Source of the DNA: Terrimonas_A sp040509495
Lineage (GTDB): Bacteria; Bacteroidota; Bacteroidia; Chitinophagales; Chitinophagaceae
Direction: 5' to 3'
NCBI GenBank assembly: GCA_040509495.1
Contig: JBEVKW010000342.1
Span: forward strand, 1-8,586
Length of the DNA stretch: 8,586 nt
The notes under the pieces were generated by a model. The model saw nothing but the letters and a program-made list of their open reading frames with translations, was not told the DNA's origin and did no database searches. Position 1 is the first letter of the stretch, and every line of letters begins with the position of its first letter. Position numbers and translations under genes: made by a program. Below, piece after piece: positions 1-5,233 of this stretch.

Positions 1-342
1 GATTTCAAACTGAACCGTAAAGTGAAAGACCTGGCGAAGATCTCTGCACTGGCTTATAAAGCAAAAGAAAACGCTATCGTAGTTGTTGAAGACATCAACC
101 TGGATGCTCCTAAAACTAAAACGTTTGTTGATATCCTGGGTAAACTGAATGTTGGCGGTAAAAAAGCAATGTTCATTACTCCTGAGTTCAGCGACAACCT
201 GTATCTGTCTACACGTAACGTACCTTCTGTACTCGGCGTGGTATTGGCTGATATCAACACTTACGACATTGTTAACTCTGAAGTACTCGTACTCACTGAA
301 AGTGCAGCGAAGATCTTCGGAGACGATAAAGCAGAAGCGTAA
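1..342 (+). CDS. rplD: 50S ribosomal protein L4, C-terminal part (5' end outside window)
   Basis: Frame 1 is open from the first base to the TAA at 340-342, giving the last 113 residues of L4; the whole protein is usually about 205-210 residues. The visible part holds the conserved C-terminal Rossmann-like half: a basic DFKLNRKVKDLAKISALAYK-type helix, then the strand IVVVEDI and the segment VDILGKLNVGGKKAMFI. L4 is an early 23S rRNA-binding protein of the 50S subunit; its tunnel-lining loop lies upstream of the window. The GTG at 22 is internal and should not be taken as a start, because conserved sequence continues upstream in frame. rplW follows after 60 nt, as in the canonical S10 cluster. 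In E. coli L4 also represses its own operon; nothing here shows whether that holds in this organism. Confidence 0.97.
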   Translation, partial: DFKLNRKVKDLAKISALAYKAKENAIVVVEDINLDAPKTKTFVDILGKLNVGGKKAMFITPEFSDNLYLSTRNVPSVLGVVLADINTYDIVNSEVLVLTESAAKIFGDDKAEA

Positions 343-355
343 TAAAAACGAATAA

Positions 356-381
356 TCCGCCGAAGCTTTAGCGAAGGTGGA
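356..381 (+). repeat. 26-nt palindromic repeat, family A copy 1 (rplD-rplW gap)
   Basis: A 26-nt imperfect palindrome starting TCCGCC and ending GGTGGA. It folds as a 6-bp stem with one G-U pair, a symmetric GAA/GAA internal loop, two G-C pairs and a TTTA loop. Its reverse complement matches the copies at 4784-4809 and 6825-6850, so this copy is inverted relative to them. It starts 14 nt after the rplD stop and ends 21 nt before rplW. No T-run follows, so it does not look like an intrinsic terminator. Confidence 0.8.
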
Positions 382-402
382 CAACCTAATAAAAGAATTG
401 AG

Positions 403-702
403 ATGAACCTTTCTGAAGTACTGATCAAGCCAATTTTGACTGAAAAGGCAAATGCCCAGCAGGAGTCCCTGCGCCGCTATGCTTTCAAAGTGGCCAGGAA
501 AGCAAACAAACTGGAAATCAAAAAAGCGATTGAAGGCTTTTACAACGTGAATGTTGTTGCTGTTAATACAGCGGTGGTTCCAGGAAAAAACAAAAGCCGC
601 TTCACTAAAGCTGGTGTAATCAATGGCCGCAAGCCTGCTTACAAAAAAGCTTATGTGACTGTAGCTGAAGGTGAGAGTATCGATTTGTACTCGAACATCT
701 AG
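403..702 (+). CDS. rplW: 50S ribosomal protein L23
   Basis: The protein has 99 residues, the usual L23 length, and opens with the typical MNLSEVLIKPILTEKA. It continues with the YAFKVARKANKLEIKKAIEGFYNVNVVAVNT region (residues 26-56), which forms the L23 fold, and a basic loop with PGKNKSRF (60-67). L23 binds 23S rRNA domain III next to the polypeptide exit and is the docking site for trigger factor and SRP. The start at 403 gives the conserved N-terminus. The leader (aataaaagaattgag) is A-rich without a Shine-Dalgarno core, as expected in Bacteroidota. It lies between rplD and rplB as in other S10 clusters, with palindromic repeats in both flanking gaps. Confidence 0.98.
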   Translation: MNLSEVLIKPILTEKANAQQESLRRYAFKVARKANKLEIKKAIEGFYNVNVVAVNTAVVPGKNKSRFTKAGVINGRKPAYKKAYVTVAEGESIDLYSNI

Positions 703-706
703 TAGT

Positions 707-732
707 TATTCGTAGTCTATAGACTACGAATA
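707..732 (+). repeat. Perfect 26-nt palindrome after rplW
   Basis: Bases 707-732 equal their own reverse complement: TATTCGTAGTCTA followed by its mirror. As RNA it would form an 11-bp stem (707-717 with 722-732) closed by the loop tata. It begins 5 nt after the rplW stop. No U-tract follows directly, so a terminator is unlikely. The ATTCG...CGAAT ends recall the palindrome at 6731-6740. It could be a small dispersed repeat, an mRNA hairpin or a dimeric protein-binding site; the sequence alone does not decide. Confidence 0.75.
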
Positions 733-771
733 TCGAATGGCATACAACCGCCGCGAAGTGTTGATTTTGAA

Positions 772-794
772 TTTTGACTTTTGAATTTTTACTT
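772..794 (+). repeat. AT-rich half-element repeated at 3294-3316 (family C)
   Basis: These 23 nt (ttttgacttttgaa then tttttactt) are identical to 3294-3316. There they form the right arm of a long inverted repeat; here no matching GTAAAAA-type left arm is seen, so this may be a truncated or half copy. It ends 5 nt before the rplB start codon, so it makes up most of the rplB leader, which has no Shine-Dalgarno sequence. Confidence 0.7.
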
Positions 795-799
795 ACAAA

Positions 800-1636
800 A
801 TGGCATTAAGAAAATTTAAACCCGTAACAGCCGGTACACGTTGGAGAATCGGTAATGCATACGCAGAGATCACTACCAATGTGCCTGAAAAGACCCTGGT
901 AGAAGCAAAACCAAGAACCGGTGGCCGTAACTCTTCTGGTCATTTGTCCATGCGCTACAGAGGCGGTGGTCACAAGAAGAAATACCGTATCATCGATTTC
1001 AAACGTAACAAGACTGGTGTTGCTACTGTAGCATCTATCGAGTATGATCCGAACCGTACAGCATTCATCGCTCTGTTGAACTATGCAGATGGTGAAAAAC
1101 GCTATATCCTGGCTCCACAAGGACTGGAAGTTGGCGCAACGGTAGAAGCTGGTGAAGCTGTAGCTCCTGAGATCGGGAATGCCCTTCTGATGAAAAATAT
1201 GCCTCTCGGTACGAATATCCATAACATCGAGATGCAGCCTGGTCAGGGTGGTAAACTCGCGCGTAGCGCAGGTTCTTCTGCTCAATTGACGAACAAGGAA
1301 GAAAGGTATGCTGTACTGAAAATGCCTTCTGGTGAGTTGAGAAAAGTATTGATCAACTGTTTCGCTACAGTTGGTGTGGTGAGCAACAGCGATCACTCTC
1401 TCCAGAGCATGGGTAAAGCAGGACGTAACCGTTGGAAAGGTATCAAACCAAGAAACCGTGGTGTTGCGATGAACCCAGTAGATCACCCGATGGGTGGTGG
1501 TGAAGGTAAAGCTTCAGGTGGTCAGCCTCGCAGCCGTAATGGTCAATACTCAAGAGGTCTGAAAACCCGTACGAAAGGAAAAGGCAGTGATAAACTGATC
1601 ATCCAGCGTAAAAACGGAAGCAAACTCGCGAAGTAA
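800..1636 (+). CDS. rplB: 50S ribosomal protein L2
   Basis: The 278-residue protein has the full L2 layout: N-terminal MALRKFKPVTAGTRWR, the conserved GGGHKKKYRIIDFKR (residues 55-69) and EYDPNRTAFIALL (81-93), the GQGGKLARSAGSSAQL rRNA-binding region (148-163), and the C-terminal signature VDHPMGGGEG (227-236). L2 joins the subunits and is needed near the peptidyl transferase centre. The histidine of the DHP motif (residue 229 here, matching the functionally important E. coli His229) is present. The position two residues later, His in E. coli, is Met, which I recall as usual in Bacteroidota. The leader is TTTTTACTTACAAAATG with no Shine-Dalgarno sequence. rpsS follows after 32 nt. Confidence 0.99.
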   Translation: MALRKFKPVTAGTRWRIGNAYAEITTNVPEKTLVEAKPRTGGRNSSGHLSMRYRGGGHKKKYRIIDFKRNKTGVATVASIEYDPNRTAFIALLNYADGEKRYILAPQGLEVGATVEAGEAVAPEIGNALLMKNMPLGTNIHNIEMQPGQGGKLARSAGSSAQLTNKEERYAVLKMPSGELRKVLINCFATVGVVSNSDHSLQSMGKAGRNRWKGIKPRNRGVAMNPVDHPMGGGEGKASGGQPRSRNGQYSRGLKTRTKGKGSDKLIIQRKNGSKLAK

Positions 1637-1668
1637 ACAGCACTACTAATTAAAATCAAAATAGTCAC

Positions 1669-1935
1669 ATGGCTCGTTCGATAAAAAAAGGTCCTTATAT
1701 AGCAACTCACCTTGAAAAAAAGGTGTTGACTATGAACGAAGGAAAAAGCAAAAAAGGCGTGATCAAAACATGGAGCCGCCGCTCTACGATCTCTCCTGAT
1801 TTTGTTGGTCATACGTTCGCTGTGCACAACGGCAACAAATTCATCCCTGTGTATGTAACAGAATTCATGGTGGGTCACAAGCTGGGAGAATTTGCACCGA
1901 CACGTACATTCAAAGGACACTCTAAAAAAGATTAA
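1669..1935 (+). CDS. rpsS: 30S ribosomal protein S19
   Basis: The 88-residue protein starts MARSIKKGPYIATHL and carries the S19 core KTWSRRSTISPDFVGHTFAVHNG (residues 33-55) and the C-terminal GEFAPTRTFKGH (73-84). This protein of the 30S head works with S13 and contacts the inter-subunit bridge region. The length is normal. The start at 1669 yields the conserved MxRSIKKGP terminus, with an A-rich leader (aattaaaatcaaaatagtcac). The gap to rplB is only 32 nt and holds no palindrome, in contrast with the repeat-filled 110-nt gap downstream. Confidence 0.98.
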   Translation: MARSIKKGPYIATHLEKKVLTMNEGKSKKGVIKTWSRRSTISPDFVGHTFAVHNGNKFIPVYVTEFMVGHKLGEFAPTRTFKGHSKKD

Positions 1936-1940
1936 TGTTT

Positions 1941-2029
1941 GTTTAAAAGTTCTAAAGTTTAATGTTTAAATGTTTAGACTGACACAGAACCTTAAACTTT
2001 TAAATCCTTAAACTTTTAAACCTTTAAAC
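1941..2029 (+). repeat. AT-rich inverted repeat, family B copy 1 (rpsS-rplV gap)
   Basis: A left arm at about 1941-1976, rich in GTTTAAA units, faces a right arm at 1992-2029 rich in TTTAAAC units, separated by a 15-nt loop (gactgacacagaacc). The best perfect segment pairs GTTTAAAAGTT (1941-1951) with AACTTTTAAAC (2011-2021); the rest pairs imperfectly because the arms drift in register. It fills most of the gap. Similar elements lie at 6150-6236, 7437-7512 and 8497-8580. Confidence 0.75.
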
Positions 2030-2045
2030 TCATAAAAGAATAATA

Positions 2046-2393
2046 ATGGAAGCAGTAGCTAAACTGAGAAATTATCCGACATCACCGCGCAAAATGCGTT
2101 TACTGGCTGACCTCATCCGTGGTCAGAAAGTAGAAAAGGTGTTAGCAGAACTGGAGTTCAACCCCAAGCACCCTGCAGTGCCTTTGCGTAAACTGGTGTT
2201 GAGCGCGATCAGCAACTGGAAGCAAAAGAATGAAGGTGGCGATGTGAGCGAGCTGGTCGTGAAAACAATCTTTGTTGACGGAGCACGTACCCTGAAACGT
2301 ATGCGCCCTGCACCACAAGGCCGTGGATACCGCGTTCGCAAACGCAGCAACCACGTCACTGTGATTGTTGACACAAAGGAATCTAAAAACTAA
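2046..2393 (+). CDS. rplV: 50S ribosomal protein L22
   Basis: The 115-residue protein starts MEAVAKLRNYPTSPRKMRLLADLIRGQKVEKV, the standard L22 N-terminal helix region. It ends with the extended beta-hairpin RTLKRMRPAPQGRGYRVRKRSNHVTVIV (residues 81-108), whose tip lines the narrow part of the nascent-peptide tunnel, the region altered in macrolide-resistant L22 variants of other bacteria. Nothing unusual is visible in the loop. The start at 2046 follows the A-rich leader cataaaagaataata. rpsC follows after 27 nt. It is slightly longer than E. coli L22 (110 residues), the difference being a short C-terminal tail. Confidence 0.98.
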   Translation: MEAVAKLRNYPTSPRKMRLLADLIRGQKVEKVLAELEFNPKHPAVPLRKLVLSAISNWKQKNEGGDVSELVVKTIFVDGARTLKRMRPAPQGRGYRVRKRSNHVTVIVDTKESKN

Positions 2394-2420
2394 ACCTAAT
2401 AACGAATAACCTAAATAAAC

Positions 2421-3233
2421 ATGGGTCAAAAAGCAAATCCGATCGGTAACAGGTTAGGCATCATCCGTGGATGGGAATCTAACTGGTATGGCAGCAAAAA
2501 AGATTATGCTTCCAAACTGATCGAGGATAACAAAATCAGGACTTACCTGAACGCCCGTATCAATAAAGGCGGTATCTCTAAAATTGTTATCGAAAGAACA
2601 TTAGGTAAACTGATTATCACTATCCATACATCTAAACCTGGTATCATTATCGGTAAAGGTGGTGGTGAAGTTGATCGCATCAAAGAAGAGCTGAAGAAAC
2701 TGACTGGTAAAGATGATGTGCAGATCAACATTTTGGAGATCCGTCGTCCTGAGCTGGATGCAATGATCGTAGGTGATACGATCGCTCGCCAGATCGAGAA
2801 CAGGATCAACTTCAAACGTGCAACGAAGATGGCGATCGCTTCTGCTCTCCGTATGGGTGCTGAAGGTATCAAGATCAAACTGAGCGGCCGTCTGGCTGGT
2901 GCAGAGATCGCACGTAGCGAAGAATTCAAACAAGGTCGTGTACCGTTGCATACGTTCCGTATGGATATCGATTATGCAAACGTGTTCGCACAAACTGTAT
3001 ACGGTAAGATCGGTATCAAAGTATGGATCTGTAAAGGTGAAGTACTGCAGAAACGTGATCTGAACCCTAACATCATTGCAGGTAACAGCCAGGGTGGTAA
3101 TGACAGAAGAGGCGGTGATGACCGTCACGATCGTCGCGACGACCGCAGAGGTGGTGGTGACCGCAGAGGTGGTGGCGGTGGTAACCGTGGTGGCGGTGGA
3201 AACCGTGGCGGTGGACAACGTCAGCAGGGATAA
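2421..3233 (+). CDS. rpsC: 30S ribosomal protein S3 with an RGG-rich C-terminal extension
   Basis: The 270-residue protein starts MGQKANPIGNRLGIIRGWESNWY, the S3 N-terminus. A type II KH domain carries the GKGG loop at residues 78-81, followed by the S3 C-terminal domain (EIRRPELDAMIVGDTIARQIENR, 106-128; GIKIKLSGRLAGAEIARSE, 149-167; GKIGIKVWICKGEVL, 195-209). S3 sits at the mRNA entry of the 30S subunit. From about residue 222 the protein departs into a low-complexity tail of Gly, Arg, Asp, Asn and Gln with repeated DRRGG and NRGGGG units, making it longer than E. coli S3 (233 residues). The tail is in frame, ends at the TAA before the next repeat, and is probably disordered. The leader (cctaaataaac) is A-rich. 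Confidence 0.98.
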   Translation: MGQKANPIGNRLGIIRGWESNWYGSKKDYASKLIEDNKIRTYLNARINKGGISKIVIERTLGKLIITIHTSKPGIIIGKGGGEVDRIKEELKKLTGKDDVQINILEIRRPELDAMIVGDTIARQIENRINFKRATKMAIASALRMGAEGIKIKLSGRLAGAEIARSEEFKQGRVPLHTFRMDIDYANVFAQTVYGKIGIKVWICKGEVLQKRDLNPNIIAGNSQGGNDRRGGDDRHDRRDDRRGGGDRRGGGGGNRGGGGNRGGGQRQQG

Positions 3234-3316
3234 GTAAAAAGTAAAAAGTAAAAAGTAAAAAAATCAGTCTTCGGGTGTGTACACTCTTTTGACTTTTGAC
3301 TTTTGAATTTTTACTT
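3232..3316 (+). repeat. Inverted repeat of 7-nt units, family C (rpsC-rplP gap)
   Basis: Four tandem GTAAAAA units (3234-3261) face three CTTTTGA units (3286-3306) followed by atttttactt (3307-3316). Pairing 3232-3261 with 3287-3316 gives 26 Watson-Crick pairs in 30 positions; three of the four mismatches are A/G, recurring every 7 nt. The stem includes the last two bases of the rpsC stop codon. The 25-nt loop contains the palindrome GTGTACAC (3277-3284). Its right arm shares a 23-nt exact match with 772-794. Confidence 0.8.
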
Positions 3317-3351
3317 CAACATCAAATTCAAGTAACTAGAAACTATACAAA

Positions 3352-3774
3352 ATGTTACAACCGAAAAGAACGAAGCACAGGAAAATGCAGAAGGGTCGCA
3401 TGAAAGGCGACGCGAAAAGAGGTACAACTATTTCTTTTGGCTCTTATGCCCTGAAAGCTTTGGATCAACACTGGATCACTGACCGTCAGATTGAAGCTGC
3501 ACGTCAGGCTTTGACCCGTGAAATGAAAAGGGAAGGTAATGTGTGGATCCGCATTTTCCCTGACAAACCAATCACCCGCAAACCTCTAGAGGTTAGGATG
3601 GGTAAAGGTAAAGGTAACCTGGAGTTCTGGGCTGCCGTGGTGAAACCAGGCCGTATCATCTTCGAGATCGATGGCGTTAGCGAAGAGGTTGCACGCGCAT
3701 CTCTGGCATTGGCTGCTGGTAAATTGCCTATCAAAACAAAGTTTGTGACACGCCGTGACCTGGTAACTGCGTAA
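3352..3774 (+). CDS. rplP: 50S ribosomal protein L16
   Basis: The 140-residue protein starts MLQPKRTKHRKMQKGRMKG, the standard L16 N-terminus. It carries FGSYALKAL (residues 29-37), the VWIRIFPDKPITRKPLEVRMGKGKG block (64-88) with the flexible loop that reaches toward the peptidyl transferase centre and A-site tRNA, and KPGRIIFEIDGV (98-109). L16 is a late-assembling protein that organises the A-site tRNA binding region. The length is typical. The start at 3352 follows gaaactatacaaa, A-rich and without a Shine-Dalgarno sequence. rpmC follows after only 21 nt. Confidence 0.98.
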   Translation: MLQPKRTKHRKMQKGRMKGDAKRGTTISFGSYALKALDQHWITDRQIEAARQALTREMKREGNVWIRIFPDKPITRKPLEVRMGKGKGNLEFWAAVVKPGRIIFEIDGVSEEVARASLALAAGKLPIKTKFVTRRDLVTA

Positions 3775-3795
3775 TAACTCTATAAATCTAAGACG

Positions 3796-4005
3796 ATGTC
3801 AAAGAAAACAGATTTTTTAAAAAGCATTCAGGGAATGAACGAGACAGACCTGAAAGCGCGTCTGGAAGAAGACAAACAAAGGTTGAAAAAACTTGAGTTT
3901 GCGCACGCGATCTCTCCTTTGGAGAATCCGATGACTATCCGTGGACTGCGCAGGGATATCGCCCGTCTGAGCACGGCACTGAACGCAAAGCAACAAGGAG
4001 CATAA
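3796..4005 (+). CDS. rpmC: 50S ribosomal protein L29
   Basis: The 69-residue, highly charged and mostly helical protein has the L29 pattern: a first helix (about residues 16-36, ETDLKARLEEDKQRLKKLEF), a short turn with the PLENPMTIRGLRRDIARL segment (41-58), and a second helix ending near 63. L29 binds beside L23 at the tunnel exit. E. coli L29 has 63 residues; the extra length is a short N-terminal MSKKTDFLKSI stretch. The chosen ATG at 3796 is the only start giving the usual spacing (21 nt after rplP). rpsQ follows 18 nt later, in the fixed rplP-rpmC-rpsQ order. Confidence 0.97.
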   Translation: MSKKTDFLKSIQGMNETDLKARLEEDKQRLKKLEFAHAISPLENPMTIRGLRRDIARLSTALNAKQQGA

Positions 4006-4023
4006 TAAAAAAAGCTAAATAAA

Positions 4024-4281
4024 ATGGCTGAAAGAAATTTAAGAAAAACAAGGATTGGTGTTGTTACCAGCAACAAAATGACTAAAACCATTACTGTTGC
4101 GGTTGAGAGAAAAGTAAAACACCCTATCTATGGTAAGTTCGTAAAAAAGACTACCAAGTTCCATGCTCATGATGACAAAAATGAGTGCAGCATCGGTGAC
4201 GTTGTGAAGATCATGGAAACCCGCCCGCTCAGCAAAACAAAACGCTGGAGATTGGTTGAGGTTGTTGAGAAAGTGAAATAA
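4024..4281 (+). CDS. rpsQ: 30S ribosomal protein S17
   Basis: The 85-residue protein is an OB-fold S17: MAERNLRKTRIGVVTSNKMTKTITVAVERKVKHPIYGKFVKKTTKFHAHD, then the signature GDVVKIMETRPLSKTKRW (residues 58-75). It binds 16S rRNA early in 30S assembly. The length is normal. The leader aaaaaaagctaaataaa is strongly A-rich. It closes the S10 part of the cluster. The 127-nt gap that follows, where E. coli has its spc promoter, shows no recognisable Bacteroidota promoter by eye but does contain a GC-rich hairpin. Confidence 0.98.
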   Translation: MAERNLRKTRIGVVTSNKMTKTITVAVERKVKHPIYGKFVKKTTKFHAHDDKNECSIGDVVKIMETRPLSKTKRWRLVEVVEKVK

Positions 4282-4286
4282 TTCCC

Positions 4287-4318
4287 TGTCACCCCGGACT
4301 TGATCCGGGGCCGGGACA
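4287..4318 (+). repeat. GC-rich hairpin after rpsQ
   Basis: CCCCGGA (4292-4298) and TCCGGGG (4304-4310) form a perfect 7-bp stem around the loop cttga. Outside it, TGTC (4287-4290) can pair with GACA (4315-4318) across a bulge. It starts 6 nt after the rpsQ stop. No T-run follows (ccgggacatcctcctg), which argues against an intrinsic terminator. The core CCCCGGACTTGATCCGGGG resembles short palindromic repeats I recall from many unrelated bacterial genomes; that resemblance is from memory. Confidence 0.7.
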
Positions 4319-4364
4319 TCCTCCTGCTGTAGGGATATAGCCTGAGGTACTAGTAATAACATTA

Positions 4365-4380
4365 AGGTTGGGATTAACCT
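4365..4380 (+). other. Weak hairpin upstream of rplN
   Basis: AGGTT (4365-4369) and AACCT (4376-4380) can pair around a 6-nt loop, ending 28 nt before the rplN start. It is short and may be chance. The rest of 4319-4408 shows no gene and no recognisable promoter; the last 25 nt are A-rich with a repeated AAAGCTA. Confidence 0.35.
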
Positions 4381-4408
4381 GGCCAATAAAAGCTAAAAGC
4401 TAAGTAAG

Positions 4409-4777
4409 ATGATTCAGCAAGAAAGCCGATTGAACGTAGCGGACAACAGTGGCGCCAAAGAGGTGCTTTGCATCCGTGTACTGGGCAACAGCGGTCAGCG
4501 TTATGCCGGCATCGGCGATAAAATCGTAGTTACAGTAAAAGATGCGATCCCTGCGGGTGGTATCAAAAAAGGCACTGTAGCAAAAGCGGTGATCGTTCGT
4601 ACCACCAACAAACTGCGTCGCAAAGACGGATCTTACATCCGTTTCGATGACAACGCGGTGGTGATCCTTAACCAGGCAGACGAGCCTCGTGGTACCCGTA
4701 TCTTCGGGCCAGTTGCACGTGAACTGCGTGATAAAGGATACATGAAGATCGTTTCTCTGGCTCCCGAAGTTCTTTAA
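4409..4777 (+). CDS. rplN: 50S ribosomal protein L14
   Basis: The protein has exactly 122 residues, the classic L14 length, starting MIQQESRLNVADNSGAKEVLCIRVLG. It holds the signature region IPAGGIKKGTVAKAVIVRT (residues 47-65) and ends with RIFGPVARELRDKGYMKIVSLAPEVL. L14 is a small beta-barrel protein that forms part of inter-subunit bridges and is the target of the silencing factor RsfS in other bacteria. It opens the spc part of the cluster. The leader ctaaaagctaagtaag has no convincing Shine-Dalgarno sequence. A family A palindrome starts 6 nt after its stop. Confidence 0.99.
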   Translation: MIQQESRLNVADNSGAKEVLCIRVLGNSGQRYAGIGDKIVVTVKDAIPAGGIKKGTVAKAVIVRTTNKLRRKDGSYIRFDDNAVVILNQADEPRGTRIFGPVARELRDKGYMKIVSLAPEVL

Positions 4778-4783
4778 ATCCCT

Positions 4784-4809
4784 TCCGCCCTCGCTAACGC
4801 TTCGGCGGA
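4784..4809 (+). repeat. 26-nt palindromic repeat, family A copy 2 (rplN-rplX gap)
   Basis: TCCGCC (4784-4789) pairs with GGCGGA (4804-4809), and the flanking T4783/A4810 extends the stem to 7 bp. Inside are a 3x3 internal loop, two G-C pairs and a TAAC loop. It matches copy 3 (6825-6850) directly and copy 1 (356-381) as reverse complement. The remaining gap (4811-4888) holds only a small TCCG/CGGA hairpin (4858-4871) and the A-rich rplX leader. Confidence 0.8.
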
Positions 4810-4888
4810 ACAGAGCAGAGCAGTTCAGAAAGAAGATCGCTAAATAACTTAAACAATTCCGCAAAAACGGAGTAAAGACTAGAATAAA

Positions 4889-5233
4889 ATGAAAACAAGA
4901 TTCAAACCCAAATACAATATCCGCAAGGGCGATAGTGTTGTGGTTATCGCCGGAGACGATAAGGCGTTGGATAAACCCCGTGTCGTTAAGGAAGTATTGG
5001 TGGAAGATGCTAAAGTGATCGTTGAAGGTGTTAACATCATTACCAAGCATACAAAACCTTCTGCACAAAATACCAAAGGTGGTATTGTGAAGAAAGAAGC
5101 GCCGATCCATATCAGCAATGTAATGCTTTGGGATGCTGCTCAGAAGAAAGGTGCAAAAGTGTCTAAAGTGAAGAATGCTGAGGGCAAGACTGAAAGGGTT
5201 TTTAAAACTAAAACTCAGGGAGGTAAAAAATAA
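4889..5233 (+). CDS. rplX: 50S ribosomal protein L24, atypical KOW motif
   Basis: The 114-residue protein starts MKTRFKPKYNIRKGDSVVVIAGDDK. It carries the L24 middle block VIVEGVNIITKHTKPSAQNTKGGIVKKEAPIHISNVMLWD (residues 43-82), which secures the assignment. L24 starts 50S assembly by binding the 5' end of 23S rRNA. The KOW motif normally reads GxDKGKxGxV; here residues 22-33 read GDDKALDKPRVV, so both motif glycines after DK are missing. The tail after residue 82 is basic and low in conservation. The stop overlaps the rplE start (TAATG), suggesting translational coupling. The start at 4889 follows the A-rich leader gactagaataaa. Confidence 0.97.
   Translation: MKTRFKPKYNIRKGDSVVVIAGDDKALDKPRVVKEVLVEDAKVIVEGVNIITKHTKPSAQNTKGGIVKKEAPIHISNVMLWDAAQKKGAKVSKVKNAEGKTERVFKTKTQGGKK
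5218..5223 (+). promoter_or_regulatory. Possible Shine-Dalgarno sequence for rplE
   Basis: GGGAGG lies 9 nt before the rplE ATG, inside the last codons of rplX. It matches the anti-Shine-Dalgarno core in a cluster where nearly all other leaders lack one. Because it also encodes the Gly-Gly near the end of L24, it may be coincidental; reinitiation through the TAATG overlap is an alternative. Confidence 0.4.

Noticed and set aside
22..342. GTG at 22 as the start of a separate 106-residue protein
   Set aside because: The frame is open to the first base and the upstream residues (DFKLNRK) belong to L4; the gene is cut by the window edge.
806..1486. Minus-strand open frame of 226 codons opposite rplB
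   Set aside because: Entirely inside L2 and with no recognisable protein family; a shadow frame.
3286..3316. Intrinsic terminator at the T-rich right arm after rpsC
   Set aside because: The T-runs are part of the paired arm and no GC-rich stem precedes a U-tract; termination here would also cut off essential downstream genes.
4282..4408. Separate spc promoter before rplN
   Set aside because: I searched by eye for the Bacteroidota -7 motif TAnnTTTG with an upstream TTG-type box and found none in this gap.
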